A DNA stretch of 64,000 nucleotides from Mycobacterium sp. AT1 (lineage in GTDB: Bacteria > Actinomycetota > Actinomycetes > Mycobacteriales > Mycobacteriaceae): the NCBI RefSeq assembly GCF_002043095.1, contig NZ_MVOC01000048.1:1-64000 (forward strand), read 5' to 3'. The notes under the pieces were generated by a model. The model worked only from the letters and a program-made list of their open reading frames with translations, searched no databases and was not told the DNA's origin. Below are positions 16,803 through 25,998 of this stretch, piece by piece; within the stretch, counting starts at the first letter, position 1, and each line of letters begins with the position of its first letter. The position numbers and the translations under genes are program-made.

Positions 16803-17704
16803 GTCCGAACCTCGTCCCCGCGCAACGTGACTCGGACGTAGTAGAACATCGGCAAGACCGTGGCAAGCAGCACCAGCATCACGAAGGCACCGGCCTGACC
16901 GGTCTGGCCGGGCGCCTGCACACTGTCGTTGATGAGGTTGCCGACCATGGCGGTCTTCGGCGAGGCGGACAACAAGTCGTTGGTGAAGTAGTCACCGAGC
17001 ATGGGCAGGCAGGTCAGCAGTACCGCGGCCAGGATCGTCGGCCGGCACAGCGGCAGTGTCACCCGCAGGAACGACGAGACACGGCTCGCGCCGAGGTCGC
17101 GGGAGGCCTCCAGCATCGGCTGCGACAGCCGGTCGAGCCCGGCGTAGAGCGGCAGGATCATGTAGGGGACGTAGCCGTAGGCCAGGCCGAGAATCACCAC
17201 GACGGGCTGGCCGGTGAGCCAGTCCACGGTGACGTCGAAGAGCCCGCCGACGCCCAGCAGCCGGTTGACCAGGCCGTCGTTCTGAAGGAGGTTGACCCAC
17301 GCCAACATTCGCATCATGTAGCTGATCCAGAAGGGCGCGATCAGCAAGGCGATCAACATGCCCTTGTGCTTGCCGGCCAGGCGGGCGACGAAGTAGGCCA
17401 CCGGGAAGGCGATCGCCAGGCACAGGACGCTTGCGGCGCCGACGTATCCGACGGTGCGCAGCAGTGCGGGGAAGTAGACCCCGTCGGGGCTGATCCGCGA
17501 CAGCACGTAGGTGAACTGAGAGGGGTTCCACTGCAACGGGTTCCAGACCGGAACGGCGGTGCGGAACAGCGGGTCGACGCGACCGAAGACGATCGCCAGC
17601 ACCACGTACAGCGGGGCAAGGAAGAACAGCAGCAGCCAGCCGATGCCGGGGGCGGCCAAGGCGGCCCACAGTCGGGCGTTGGGTTCGCGGGACCGCTGCA
17701 GCAC
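16799..17704 (-). CDS. ABC transporter permease, PotB type
   Basis: A 301-residue permease with six helices and an EAA loop (MLEASRDLGASRVSSFLRVT). The conserved LLFFLAPLYVVL first helix and a periplasmic RISPDGVYF region fit the PotB group. GTG 17704 gives a 5-nt gap after the binding-protein stop and was preferred; GTG 17752 would start 43 nt inside that gene with no ribosome site. Confidence 0.87.
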   Translation of the reverse strand: MLQRSREPNARLWAALAAPGIGWLLLFFLAPLYVVLAIVFGRVDPLFRTAVPVWNPLQWNPSQFTYVLSRISPDGVYFPALLRTVGYVGAASVLCLAIAFPVAYFVARLAGKHKGMLIALLIAPFWISYMMRMLAWVNLLQNDGLVNRLLGVGGLFDVTVDWLTGQPVVVILGLAYGYVPYMILPLYAGLDRLSQPMLEASRDLGASRVSSFLRVTLPLCRPTILAAVLLTCLPMLGDYFTNDLLSASPKTAMVGNLINDSVQAPGQTGQAGAFVMLVLLATVLPMFYYVRVTLRGDEVRT

Positions 17705-17709
17705 CGCTG

Positions 17710-18963
17710 CTAGGACCCGCCGGCGTTGAACGCGTTCCAGACGTTGTGCCACGCCGCGTCATTGTCCGCGTCCAATTCGAGCAGTCGGTAGCCGGTGTCG
17801 AAGTATTCGGGTTTGACGATGGCTGACCGCAGATTCTCGGGGATGAACTCCTCGGCGATCAACGAGTCGGCGGTCAGGGTGTTCTGCGGCGGCTGGTAAC
17901 CGATTGCGGAGAAGTTCTCCTTCGCGACGGCGGGATCCAGCATGTGGTTGAGGAACAGATGCGCCAGCACGGGGTTCTTGCCACCCTTGAGGGTGACCAG
18001 CATGTCGTTGTCGACGAGCCCCTTGCCATCCTGCGGGAACCAGTACTGCAGGACGTCCGTCCCGACCCCCTCGGGCAGATAGGACTGTGCGTTGATGACG
18101 TCACCGGACCACATCTGGCACAGTCCGATCTGGCCGGACGGCATGTCGCTGTACATCGTGATCGTGACCTTGGGCGACGTCGCCTTCACCAAGGCGCTGA
18201 GCTGTTCGCCGACCATCTTCAGGTCGTCGGCCGACGACGTGTTGACGTCGGTGATGCCTTGCTTCAACAGCACCATCGCCATGGCGGTGTGCCAGTCGTC
18301 GATGATGGCCGTCTTGTCCTTGTAGGCGGGGTCCCAGAGTGATTCGTACGGATTCTTCAGTCCACCGATGTCGGCGGGCACTTGGTCGCTGCGCCAACCC
18401 ATTCCGGTGGTGTAGATCGTGTACGGCACGGTGTACTGCCACCCCTGGTCGTACCAGGGGTTGGTGAAGCTCGGCCACACGTTGGAGATGTTGGGAAGAT
18501 AGGTGTGGTTCAGCGGGCGCAGCAACCCACCCGTCACCAGCCTGCTCATCTCGGTGTAGTTGGCGTTGTAGATGTCGAAGTCGACTCCGCTGCGGAGTTT
18601 GGTGATGGCCTCGTCGCCGTCGTTGAAGGTCGAGACCTCGACCGTGCAGCCGTGTTCGTCCTCGAACGCCTTGATGGCCTGCGGGCTGAGGTAGTCGGCG
18701 TAGTTGTAGATCTTGAGGGTGGCGCCCTTTTCCGGCGCCAGCCCGTCCGCGATGGGTTGATTGTCGCTCGCGATGTCCCATTTGACCGGGCTATCCGGTT
18801 TGGCGATCGTCAGCGTTGGCCCAGAGGAGGGTGGCGCGGACTTGGAGCAGGCGGCCAGGAAGGCGCCGAGGGTGGGCGCCGCGGCGGCGAAAAGTGCAGC
18901 GCGCTGGAGGAATTGGCGACGATTCGGAGCAGGTCGACCGGGTATCGGCATCTCGGCTGGCAT
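17710..18963 (-). CDS. Polyamine-type ABC substrate-binding lipoprotein (PotD family)
   Basis: A 417-residue binding protein. It carries a twin-arginine-like start (NRRQFLQRAALFAAAA) ending in lipobox LAAC, then a PotD fold: LKIYNYADYLSPQAIKAFE, FDIYNANYTEMSRLV and QMWSGDVINAQSYLPEG. PotD proteins bind putrescine/spermidine or related amines; the ligand here is not known. The ATG at 18963 is set by GGGAGG 5 nt upstream; an in-frame start 22 codons earlier would run through the operator region. First gene of the potD-potB-potC-like reverse operon. Confidence 0.9.
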   Translation of the reverse strand: MPAEMPIPGRPAPNRRQFLQRAALFAAAAPTLGAFLAACSKSAPPSSGPTLTIAKPDSPVKWDIASDNQPIADGLAPEKGATLKIYNYADYLSPQAIKAFEDEHGCTVEVSTFNDGDEAITKLRSGVDFDIYNANYTEMSRLVTGGLLRPLNHTYLPNISNVWPSFTNPWYDQGWQYTVPYTIYTTGMGWRSDQVPADIGGLKNPYESLWDPAYKDKTAIIDDWHTAMAMVLLKQGITDVNTSSADDLKMVGEQLSALVKATSPKVTITMYSDMPSGQIGLCQMWSGDVINAQSYLPEGVGTDVLQYWFPQDGKGLVDNDMLVTLKGGKNPVLAHLFLNHMLDPAVAKENFSAIGYQPPQNTLTADSLIAEEFIPENLRSAIVKPEYFDTGYRLLELDADNDAAWHNVWNAFNAGGS

Positions 18964-18986
18964 CCGGGCCTCCCGCAGTTCGCGTC

Positions 18987-19015
18987 TTGTCGGTGATAGG
19001 ACTCTCGCATAGACT
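18987..19015 (+). promoter_or_regulatory. Sigma-A-like promoter for the aminotransferase operon
   Basis: TTGTCG (18987-18992), 17-nt spacer, TAGACT (19010-19015). The -10 runs straight into the TetR palindrome. The aminotransferase GTG follows 38 nt later with GGAGG upstream. Confidence 0.6.
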
Positions 19016-19027
19016 GAATACTCAGTC
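19012..19027. promoter_or_regulatory. TetR operator A, GACTGA-ATAC-TCAGTC
   Basis: Perfect 6-bp arms around a 4-nt centre, in the divergent gap between the binding-protein operon and the aminotransferase operon, overlapping a -10 (TAGACT). The arms are identical to those at 33225-33240, and there is a one-mismatch copy beside the tetR gene at 22238-22253. Confidence 0.7.
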
Positions 19028-19053
19028 AACCGCTAGCGAAGTGGAGGTGCGCC

Positions 19054-20430
19054 GTGCCTTCGACGGTGGTGCAGAGCAAGGTGTCCGACGCGGTCGACGA
19101 TCTCATCGCCGCCGAGGAGCAGGTTTTCCTCCGCCGCCAGCCGCGCAGCTCCGAGATGATCGTCAGGGCACGCGAGCACCTGGCCGGCGGTGCCACGTCC
19201 AACTGGCAGATCGCCGAACCGCAGGCCGTCTGGATGAGCCACGGCGAGGGCTCGAAGGTCTACGACGTCGACGGCAACTCCTACGTCGACATGCATGGCG
19301 GTTACGGCGCTTCGATTGCGGGACATGCACATCCGGCGATCGTCGCCGCGGTCAGCGATCGGGTTCGGCGGGGCACGCACTTCGCCCAGCCGACCGAGGA
19401 CGCGATCTGGATCGCCGGCGAGTTGGCCCGCCGGTTTGGCCTTCCGCTGTGGCGGTTCGCCAACTCCGGCACCGAGGCCACCATGGACGCGATCCACCTG
19501 GCGCGCGCGCTGACCGGGCGTGACCTCATCATCAAGGTCGAGGGCTGCTATCACGGTCATCACGATTCGGTTCAGGTGTCGGTGCTGCCGGAGGCCGACG
19601 AGATCGGTCCCCGCGATCATCCCACCGGCGTGCCAGGGAATTCGGGGATTCCGGCGGCAATTCGGGATCTGGTGGTCGTCGTGCCGTTCAACGACGCCGA
19701 CGCGGTCGCGAGGGCACTGTCCGAACACCGCGACCGGGTGGCCGCGATGATCCTCGAGCCCATCATGATGAACGCCGGCATCATCACCCCGGACGACGGC
19801 TACCTCGCCGCGATTCGGGACCTCGTCCACCAGGCCGGAGCCCTGCTCGTCTTCGACGAGGTGAAGACGGGCTTCACCACCGGGCCGGGCGGCGTGACCG
19901 CACTCTCCGGGGTCGTACCCGACATGGTGTGTCTGGCCAAGGCGTTGGGCGGCGGCATCTCGGTGGCGGCGATCGGCGGTACCACCGAGGTGATGTCGGC
20001 GATCGCCGACGGCCGCTACGAACAGGTCGGCACCTTCAACGGCAACCCGTTGGCGATGGCCGCGACCAGGGCCACGCTGTCGGAGGTGCTCACCGACGAC
20101 AACTACCGCCACCTCGACGCGCTTGGCGCGCGCATGCGTCGGGGGCTTGAGGCGACCGTCGCACGGTACGGCTTCGACTGGTACGTCGTGTCGGTCGGAG
20201 CCAAGGGGTGCGTGACGTTCTGCGCCGACCCCGTCCGGGAGTTCCGCGACTTCCTGCGGGTGGACGCGCGTCTCGGCCATCTGCACTGGCTCATGCAACA
20301 CAACGGCGGCGTGTTCCTGCCACCGTGGGGGAAGGTGGAGCAGTGGCTGCTGTCCGTTCAGCACGACGAGGCCGACGTCGACCGGTTCACGACGAACTTC
20401 GCGCGTTTGGCTGAGGCAGTAGCGCCGTGA
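19054..20430 (+). CDS. Class III PLP-dependent aminotransferase (glutamate-1-semialdehyde aminomutase-like)
   Basis: A 458-residue fold-type I aminotransferase. Seen: cofactor loop WRFANSGTEATMDAI, CYHGHHDS, the Asp in LVFDEVKTGF that contacts the pyridine nitrogen, and the Schiff-base Lys in VCLAKALGGGISVAA. It resembles HemL but sits in an amine transport and oxidation cluster and not with haem genes, so amine:keto-acid transamination is more likely. The GTG start has a GGAGG site. The stop overlaps the ATPase GTG (GTGA). Confidence 0.87.
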   Translation: MPSTVVQSKVSDAVDDLIAAEEQVFLRRQPRSSEMIVRAREHLAGGATSNWQIAEPQAVWMSHGEGSKVYDVDGNSYVDMHGGYGASIAGHAHPAIVAAVSDRVRRGTHFAQPTEDAIWIAGELARRFGLPLWRFANSGTEATMDAIHLARALTGRDLIIKVEGCYHGHHDSVQVSVLPEADEIGPRDHPTGVPGNSGIPAAIRDLVVVVPFNDADAVARALSEHRDRVAAMILEPIMMNAGIITPDDGYLAAIRDLVHQAGALLVFDEVKTGFTTGPGGVTALSGVVPDMVCLAKALGGGISVAAIGGTTEVMSAIADGRYEQVGTFNGNPLAMAATRATLSEVLTDDNYRHLDALGARMRRGLEATVARYGFDWYVVSVGAKGCVTFCADPVREFRDFLRVDARLGHLHWLMQHNGGVFLPPWGKVEQWLLSVQHDEADVDRFTTNFARLAEAVAP

Positions 20431-21542
20431 CGGGCGGTCACATCGGGCTGCACCAGCTGGCCAAGTCCTTCGACGGTGTTCCCGCCGTGACGGGGATCGA
20501 CCTCGACATCCCTGCGGGACAGTTCTATTCGCTGCTGGGGGCGTCGGGGTGTGGCAAGACCACGACGTTGCGGATGATTGCCGGTTTCGAGAAACCCGAT
20601 TCCGGCCGGATCGAACTCGACGGTCGCGACGTCGCGGGCGATCCGCCGCATCGCCGCCCCGTGAATACCGTCTTCCAGACCTATGCCCTCTTCCCCTTCA
20701 TGTCGGTCGCAGACAACGTGGCGTTCGGCCTGAAGTACCTGAAGACGTCACGGGAGGAGACCAGGCGCCGCGTCGACGAAGCCCTCGACCTGGTGCAGAT
20801 GGGCAGGTTCGCCAAGCGGCGACCCGCCCAGTTGTCGGGCGGGCAGCAGCAGCGGGTGGCGTTGGCTCGGGCGTTGGTGCTGCGGCCGCGGGTGCTTCTG
20901 CTCGACGAGCCGCTCGGGGCGCTGGATGCCAAGCTGCGCAGGCAGTTACAACTCGAGTTGCGCGCGGTGCAGCGCGAGGTCGGCATCACGTTCGTCTACG
21001 TCACCCACGATCAAGAGGAAGCGCTCACCATGAGCGACCAGATCGCGGTTCTGGCGGACGGCAGGGTCGAGCAGGTCGGGCCGCCGCAGGAGATCTACTC
21101 GTCGCCCGCGACCACGTTCGTCGCCGGATTCCTCGGGGCTGCAAACATCTTCGACGCCGACGTGGTCGACGTCTCCGACACCTCGGCAGTCTGCCTGGCG
21201 ATCGACACCCGACTCGGTGCGGTGGTCGACCATTCGGTGCCACGGGGCGCGGCTGCCATCGTGATTCGGCCCGAGCGCATCGCGCTTCAGGGCCGCGACG
21301 AACCGGTGCCCGCGGGACACAACGCGATCAACGGCACGGTGGCGCAGATCGTGTACCTCGGCGCCCAAACGCAGGTACACGTGGACGTCGGCGCGGCAAC
21401 GACATTGGTGGTCGAGGTGCCCAACGCCGCCGGTCCGACGTCGGTGACGCATCCGCCCGGATCCGCGGTGGTCTGCGTCTGTTCACACGACGCCGTACGC
21501 GTGTTGCACCGCAGCGCGGCGCTCAGCCCTTCTTCGGCTTGA
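20427..21542 (+). CDS. ABC transporter ATPase, PotA type
   Basis: A 371-residue ATPase: Walker A GASGCGKTT, Q-loop VFQTYALFPF, signature LSGGQQQR, Walker B LLLDEPLGALD and H-loop VTHDQEEA, then a C-terminal TOBE domain with VIRPERIAL. It powers the PotD/PotB/PotC-like components encoded on the other strand across the divergent operator A. The 3' end overlaps the convergent tetR by 20 nt. Confidence 0.93.
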   Translation: MTGGHIGLHQLAKSFDGVPAVTGIDLDIPAGQFYSLLGASGCGKTTTLRMIAGFEKPDSGRIELDGRDVAGDPPHRRPVNTVFQTYALFPFMSVADNVAFGLKYLKTSREETRRRVDEALDLVQMGRFAKRRPAQLSGGQQQRVALARALVLRPRVLLLDEPLGALDAKLRRQLQLELRAVQREVGITFVYVTHDQEEALTMSDQIAVLADGRVEQVGPPQEIYSSPATTFVAGFLGAANIFDADVVDVSDTSAVCLAIDTRLGAVVDHSVPRGAAAIVIRPERIALQGRDEPVPAGHNAINGTVAQIVYLGAQTQVHVDVGAATTLVVEVPNAAGPTSVTHPPGSAVVCVCSHDAVRVLHRSAALSPSSA

Positions 21543-22173
21543 TCTTCTTCTTCGCCGGGGGCAGGTCCAGCTCGCGCTCGCAGAAGCGCATGGCGATGGC
21601 GTAGGCCACCTCGGAGTCGACCTCGGGATCTTCGAGTGCGACCTGAATCGACAGACCGTCGAGCAACGCGCCGAACTCGAGTGCGAACATCCGGGCGTCG
21701 ACCTTGCCCCCGACCTCGTCGGAGGCCTCCCCGGACTTGACGGCGTCGACGATCATCCGGCGCCAACGGGCGTCGAGCTCGACCCGGCCCGCCTTGACCT
21801 CCTCGTGTCGGAACGCTTGCGCCCACAGGTCGAACCACAACCCCCAGGCACCAGGAATCTCGTTGTCCGCCTGCGGAATCACCGTCCACTTGATCAGCAG
21901 CGACAGCCTCTCGCGCATCGAGGTGACCTCGGCGAGCATCTTCTCGGCCGCCTCGTAGAACGACTCCTCGGAGTAGCGAAGTGCGTCGACCAGAAGCCTG
22001 TCGCGAGTGCCGAAGTAGTAGATGACGAGCGCTGAGCTGACACCGGCTCGCTTGGCCACGTCGGCGATGCGGGTGTCGCCGAAGCCGCGCTCGCAGATCA
22101 AGCTCGCTGCGGCGTCGAGCATTTCGACGCGACGGCCCTCGTTGTTCTCCGTCGCAGGCGCAGGTTCGGCCAT
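21523..22173 (-). CDS. TetR-family repressor of the amine cluster (BetI-like)
   Basis: A 216-residue TetR regulator. The N-terminal HTH is clear (ADVAKRAGVSSALVIYYFGTRDRLL), followed by a BetI-like ligand domain (WGLWFDLWAQAF) and a Lys-rich tail KKKIKPKKG. BetI-type proteins sense choline or related amines; the ligand here is inferred only. It is divergent from the FAD oxidoreductase with an operator-like palindrome between them, and the same palindrome occurs at three other promoters (one of them weak), making this the best candidate for the binding protein. Confidence 0.9.
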   Translation of the reverse strand: MAEPAPATENNEGRRVEMLDAAASLICERGFGDTRIADVAKRAGVSSALVIYYFGTRDRLLVDALRYSEESFYEAAEKMLAEVTSMRERLSLLIKWTVIPQADNEIPGAWGLWFDLWAQAFRHEEVKAGRVELDARWRRMIVDAVKSGEASDEVGGKVDARMFALEFGALLDGLSIQVALEDPEVDSEVAYAIAMRFCERELDLPPAKKKIKPKKG

Positions 22174-22211
22174 GACCCTTCAAATCCCCCTCAGCGTGGC
22201 GGCACTGCCTC

Positions 22212-22241
22212 TTGTCCGCAAGCCTAACACTCGATTAGATT
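22212..22241 (+). promoter_or_regulatory. Promoter of the FAD oxidoreductase operon
   Basis: TTGTCC (22212-22217), 18-nt spacer, TAGATT (22236-22241). Nearly the same hexamers as the promoter at 18987-19015, and again the -10 overlaps the operator. Confidence 0.55.
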
Positions 22242-22253
22242 GAACAGTCAGTC
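22238..22253. promoter_or_regulatory. TetR operator B, GATTGA-ACAG-TCAGTC
   Basis: One arm mismatch to GACTGA-N4-TCAGTC. It lies between divergent tetR (start 22173) and the FAD oxidoreductase (start 22291), fitting autoregulation plus control of the operon. Confidence 0.65.
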
Positions 22254-22290
22254 AGGACTTCCCGCCGCACGACACGGAAGAAGGTCTCCA

Positions 22291-23934
22291 GTGACCAATG
22301 CGTATGACGCCGTCATCGTCGGCGGTGGGCACAACGGTCTCGTCTCGGCCGCCTATCTGGCCCGCTCCGGCGCGAGGACCCTGGTGCTGGAATCGCGCGG
22401 CAGCATCGGTGGGGCCGCAACCACCGAGGCGCCCTGGAAGGACGCCCCCCACCTGCGGGTCACGCGGCTGTCCTACGTGGTGAGCCTGATGCCGCCGACC
22501 ATCGTCCGCGAGCTCGGCCTTGAGCGGCACGGCTACAAGGTGCACCCCATGGGGCCCTACTACCAAGCGTTCCCCGAGGGCGGCTCGCTGACCATCTTCG
22601 AGGACGATCCGGCGCGCACCCACGAGCAGATCGCCAAGTTCTCCAAGCGGGACGCCGACGCATGGCCACGATGGAACGAGTGGCTGGAGGGCATCGCCGA
22701 GGTGATGGGGCCGCTGCTCACCCAGGTGCCACCCAACATCGGCTCCCACAAGCCGTCGGACCTGTTCGATCTCGCCAAGCTGGCGTGGAGCCAGAAGGGC
22801 ATCACCACCCGGATGACCGCGGACGTCACGCGGCTGCTGACGATGAGCATCGCCGACCTGCTCGACGACTGGTTCGAGTCCCCTCAGATCAAGGGAGCGC
22901 TCGCCGTCAACGGCGTGATCGGCACCTGGGCCGGCCCGTACGAGCCGGGCACGGCGTACGTGATGGCACACCACTCGATCGGCGACGTCGGTGACGGGCA
23001 GCTCGGAAGCTGGGGCTACCCCGAGGGTGGCATGGGCGGGGTGTCGGAAGCCATCGCCCGCTCGGCGCGCGCCTTCGGGGCCGAGATCCGCACCAACGCA
23101 AGGGTGTCCACGCTGAAGGTGCGCGGCGGCAAGGTCGAGGGAGTCGTCCTCGAGAACGGCGAGGAGATCACCGCGCCGCTGGTCGTGACGACGCTGCACC
23201 CGCGTACCGCCTTCCTCGACCAGATCCCGCGCCACGAGCTGCCCGACGACTTCGTCCGCGACATCGAGCACTGGAAGACCCGCAGCGGCGTCGTGAAGAT
23301 CAACCTGGCCCTCGCCGAGCTGCCCAACTTCACCGCCGACCCGAGCTCGGGCATCGCCGAGCACCACACCGGCTCGGTGGAGATGGCTCCGACGATGGAG
23401 TTCATCGAGGCGGCCTTCCAGGACGCCCGCGTCGGCAAGCCGGCATGGGCGCCCTTCAGCGACGGCGTCATCCCGACGACCTTGGACAAGACGCTCAATC
23501 CCGATGGCACGCACATCATGTCGCTGTTCACCCAGTGGGTGCCCGCGGAGTGGGCCGACGCCCCGCACGCGCACGAACTCGACGCCTACGCCGACCGGAT
23601 GATCGATCTGTACGACCAGGTGGCGCCCGGTTTTGCGTCCTCGATCCTGCATCGCGACGTCGTCGGGCCGCACGAGATGGAGCAGGAGTACGGGTTGATC
23701 GGCGGCAACATCTTCCACGGCGAACTCTCGCTCGAGCAGCTGTTCCACATGCGGCCCGCGCCTGGCTTCGCCGACTACCGCACACCCATCGCCGGGCTCT
23801 ACAACGGCAGCTCGGCAACGCACGCCGGCGGCGGCGTGTGCGGCATCCCGGGCTGGCAAGCCGCCAAGGCCGCACTGGCGGACAAGAAGCGGGCCAACGG
23901 CCGGTTGCGCTCCGTCCTGAGTCGCTCGTCCTAG
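22291..23934 (+). CDS. FAD-dependent oxidoreductase, phytoene-dehydrogenase/amine-oxidase-like
   Basis: A 547-residue flavoprotein. The N-terminal Rossmann motif is AVIVGGGHNGLVSAAYLARS with the acidic end in LVLESRG; the C-terminal FAD-closing region is LYNGSSATHAGGGVCGIPG. Members of this large group desaturate or oxidise carotenoids, amines or ketones; the genomic setting favours an amine or its oxidation product. GTG 22291 is preceded by GAAGAAGG; an upstream TTG would start within operator B. The acyl-CoA synthetase follows after 12 nt. Confidence 0.85.
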   Translation: MTNAYDAVIVGGGHNGLVSAAYLARSGARTLVLESRGSIGGAATTEAPWKDAPHLRVTRLSYVVSLMPPTIVRELGLERHGYKVHPMGPYYQAFPEGGSLTIFEDDPARTHEQIAKFSKRDADAWPRWNEWLEGIAEVMGPLLTQVPPNIGSHKPSDLFDLAKLAWSQKGITTRMTADVTRLLTMSIADLLDDWFESPQIKGALAVNGVIGTWAGPYEPGTAYVMAHHSIGDVGDGQLGSWGYPEGGMGGVSEAIARSARAFGAEIRTNARVSTLKVRGGKVEGVVLENGEEITAPLVVTTLHPRTAFLDQIPRHELPDDFVRDIEHWKTRSGVVKINLALAELPNFTADPSSGIAEHHTGSVEMAPTMEFIEAAFQDARVGKPAWAPFSDGVIPTTLDKTLNPDGTHIMSLFTQWVPAEWADAPHAHELDAYADRMIDLYDQVAPGFASSILHRDVVGPHEMEQEYGLIGGNIFHGELSLEQLFHMRPAPGFADYRTPIAGLYNGSSATHAGGGVCGIPGWQAAKAALADKKRANGRLRSVLSRSS

Positions 23935-23946
23935 GTCTGCGATCCG

Positions 23947-25998
23947 GTGGGGGAGCAGCGCCGCGCGGCGGTGGCCGCCATGCTCGGGGCCCGATCGGTC
24001 GCGATCGTCGGTGCCAGTGCGCGCCCCGACAGCTTCGGCGCCCGGATGATCGTCGAGGCGCAGCGCAGTTCGGCGCGGATGCACCTGGTCAACCCCCGCT
24101 ACGACCGGATCGGCGACGTGCCGTGCGCGGCGTCGCTTGCCGAGCTCGACGAGCCCGTCGACCTGGTGTTGCTCGGCGTGCCAGACGGTGCGCTGGTCGA
24201 GCAGGTGGCCGCCGCCGCGGACGCGGGTGCCCGGTCCGCCGTCGTGTTCGGCGCCGCGCTCGGGGTCCGCGACAAGGTGGCGGCCGTCGCCTCGCAGGCC
24301 GGGATGGCGCTGTGCGGTGCGGGATGCATGGGCTTCGTCAACAACGCAATCGGTCTTCGCGCGCTCGGATACCTCGAACCCGAGGACCTACCGGCGGGCG
24401 GGGTCAGCCTCGTCACCCATTCCGGGTCGGCCTTCTCGACGCTGTTGCGGGCCCGTCGCGGGTTCGGGTTCCGGCTCGCCGTCTCCTCGGGTCAGGAAAT
24501 CGTCACCACCACAGCAGATTACGTCGACTACGCGTTGGACGATCCTGGCACCGACGTGCTTGCGCTGCTGCTCGAAAGCCCACGCGAGGTGCCCCGGCTA
24601 CGACGGGCCTTGCGCCGCGCCCATGACGGGGGCATCCCCACCGTGGTGCTCCCGGTCGGCGGTTCCCCGACCGGTCAGGCGATGGTCGCCGCCCACTCGG
24701 GAGCGCTGGCCGGTGGTGACGCTGCCTGGCAGGCCTTCTGTGACGACGTCGGAGCCCTCCGGGTGCGGGACATGGCCGAGTTCGCCGACACCGTCGAGAT
24801 GTTCAGCATGCGTCGGCGGACCAGGTCCGGGGGTCGGGTGGCGACCGTGCACGACTCCGGTGCCGAACGAGCCATGATCGCCGACCTCGCACACGAGGTC
24901 GGCGTCGAGTTCGCCCAATTGTCTCCGAAGTCCCTGACGGCCATCGCGGATCTCCTCGACGACGGGCTGATCGCCACCAATCCGCTCGACGTGTGGGGCA
25001 CCGGCGCCGACACCAGGTCGCTGTTCCGGGCTTGTCTGCACGTCATGACCCAGGATCCCGCGGTCGCCGTCACCGCGTTGGCCGTCGACCTGGTTCCCGA
25101 ATTCGACGGCGACACGGCCTATCCGGATGCGGTGCTCGACGTGGCAGCGGAGACCGACGCCCCGCTGGCCGTGCTGACCTCACTGCCCGGCGCCGTCGAC
25201 CGCGATGCGGCGACCCGGTTGCGCGACAACGGGATACCCGTGCTGGAGGGTTTCCGCAGCGGGGTGGTGGCGTTGGGTCACCTGGCCAGGTGGCCGCTGC
25301 GCTTGGAGTCCGGTGCGGCGGCCGTCGACCGCGACCGGCGGCGACGATGGCAGGCGCGGCTGGACCACTGGGACCCTGCGCTGGGATTCGAGTTGCTCGC
25401 CGACTACGGCATACCGGTCGCCCGGCCGATCGTCGCGAACACCCTCGACCAGGCCCTCGCCGCCGCCGAGGCGACCGGCTGTCCCGTCGTCATGAAAACC
25501 GTTGCGGCCGAGCACAAGAGCGACGTCGGCGGGGTTGCGCTCAACCTGGTCGACGCCACCGCGGTTCGGGCGGCATACGCGGATCTGGCCCAGCGTTTGG
25601 GCCCGTCGGTGACGGTGCAACCGATGGTGCCCGGCGGCGTCGAGGTGTCGGTGGGCGTGGTACGGGACGCCACGTTTGGCCCGCTAGTCGTGGTCGCCGC
25701 AGGCGGCACGCTGGTGGAGCTTCTGGCCGACCGCGTGTTGGCGTGCCCGCCGGTGTCCCACGGTGGCGCGCTGCGGATGTTGGACGCGCTGCGCATCCGG
25801 CGCCTGCTGGACGGCTGGCGTGGTGCACCCGCAACCGACGTCGACGCATTGGCCGAAGCGATCGTCGGCTTCTCGCAGCTGGCAAGCGAACTCGGCGATT
25901 CACTCGAGGCTGTCGAGGCCAACCCGCTGATCGCCTCGGACTCCGGCGTGGTCGCCGTCGACGCGTTGGTGGTACAGCGCGGCGGGGTTGGCCAGTAG
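23947..25998 (+). CDS. NDP-forming acyl-CoA synthetase (ACD type)
   Basis: A 683-residue fusion of the alpha and beta parts of NDP-forming acyl-CoA synthetases. Order: CoA-binding Rossmann domain (SVAIVGASARPDSFGA), two succinyl-CoA-ligase-like domains with LVTHSGSAFSTLL and the phospho-His loop VAAHSGALAGGD, then a C-terminal ATP-grasp domain (GCPVVMKTVAAEHKSDVGGV). It would activate or release a carboxylic acid with CoA and ATP/ADP, plausibly the end product of the amine pathway. The last 99 nt overlap the convergent ROK gene. Confidence 0.88.
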   Translation: MGEQRRAAVAAMLGARSVAIVGASARPDSFGARMIVEAQRSSARMHLVNPRYDRIGDVPCAASLAELDEPVDLVLLGVPDGALVEQVAAAADAGARSAVVFGAALGVRDKVAAVASQAGMALCGAGCMGFVNNAIGLRALGYLEPEDLPAGGVSLVTHSGSAFSTLLRARRGFGFRLAVSSGQEIVTTTADYVDYALDDPGTDVLALLLESPREVPRLRRALRRAHDGGIPTVVLPVGGSPTGQAMVAAHSGALAGGDAAWQAFCDDVGALRVRDMAEFADTVEMFSMRRRTRSGGRVATVHDSGAERAMIADLAHEVGVEFAQLSPKSLTAIADLLDDGLIATNPLDVWGTGADTRSLFRACLHVMTQDPAVAVTALAVDLVPEFDGDTAYPDAVLDVAAETDAPLAVLTSLPGAVDRDAATRLRDNGIPVLEGFRSGVVALGHLARWPLRLESGAAAVDRDRRRRWQARLDHWDPALGFELLADYGIPVARPIVANTLDQALAAAEATGCPVVMKTVAAEHKSDVGGVALNLVDATAVRAAYADLAQRLGPSVTVQPMVPGGVEVSVGVVRDATFGPLVVVAAGGTLVELLADRVLACPPVSHGGALRMLDALRIRRLLDGWRGAPATDVDALAEAIVGFSQLASELGDSLEAVEANPLIASDSGVVAVDALVVQRGGVGQ

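Noticed and set aside
19054..20430. Annotating the aminotransferase as hemL
   Set aside because: Similarity to glutamate-1-semialdehyde aminomutase is clear but no haem genes are near and the operon is for amine transport; the symbol would mislead.
23445..24626. Forward frame bridging the FAD oxidoreductase and acyl-CoA synthetase
   Set aside because: Arg/Gly-rich shadow; the two real genes are adjacent in other frames with clear domains.
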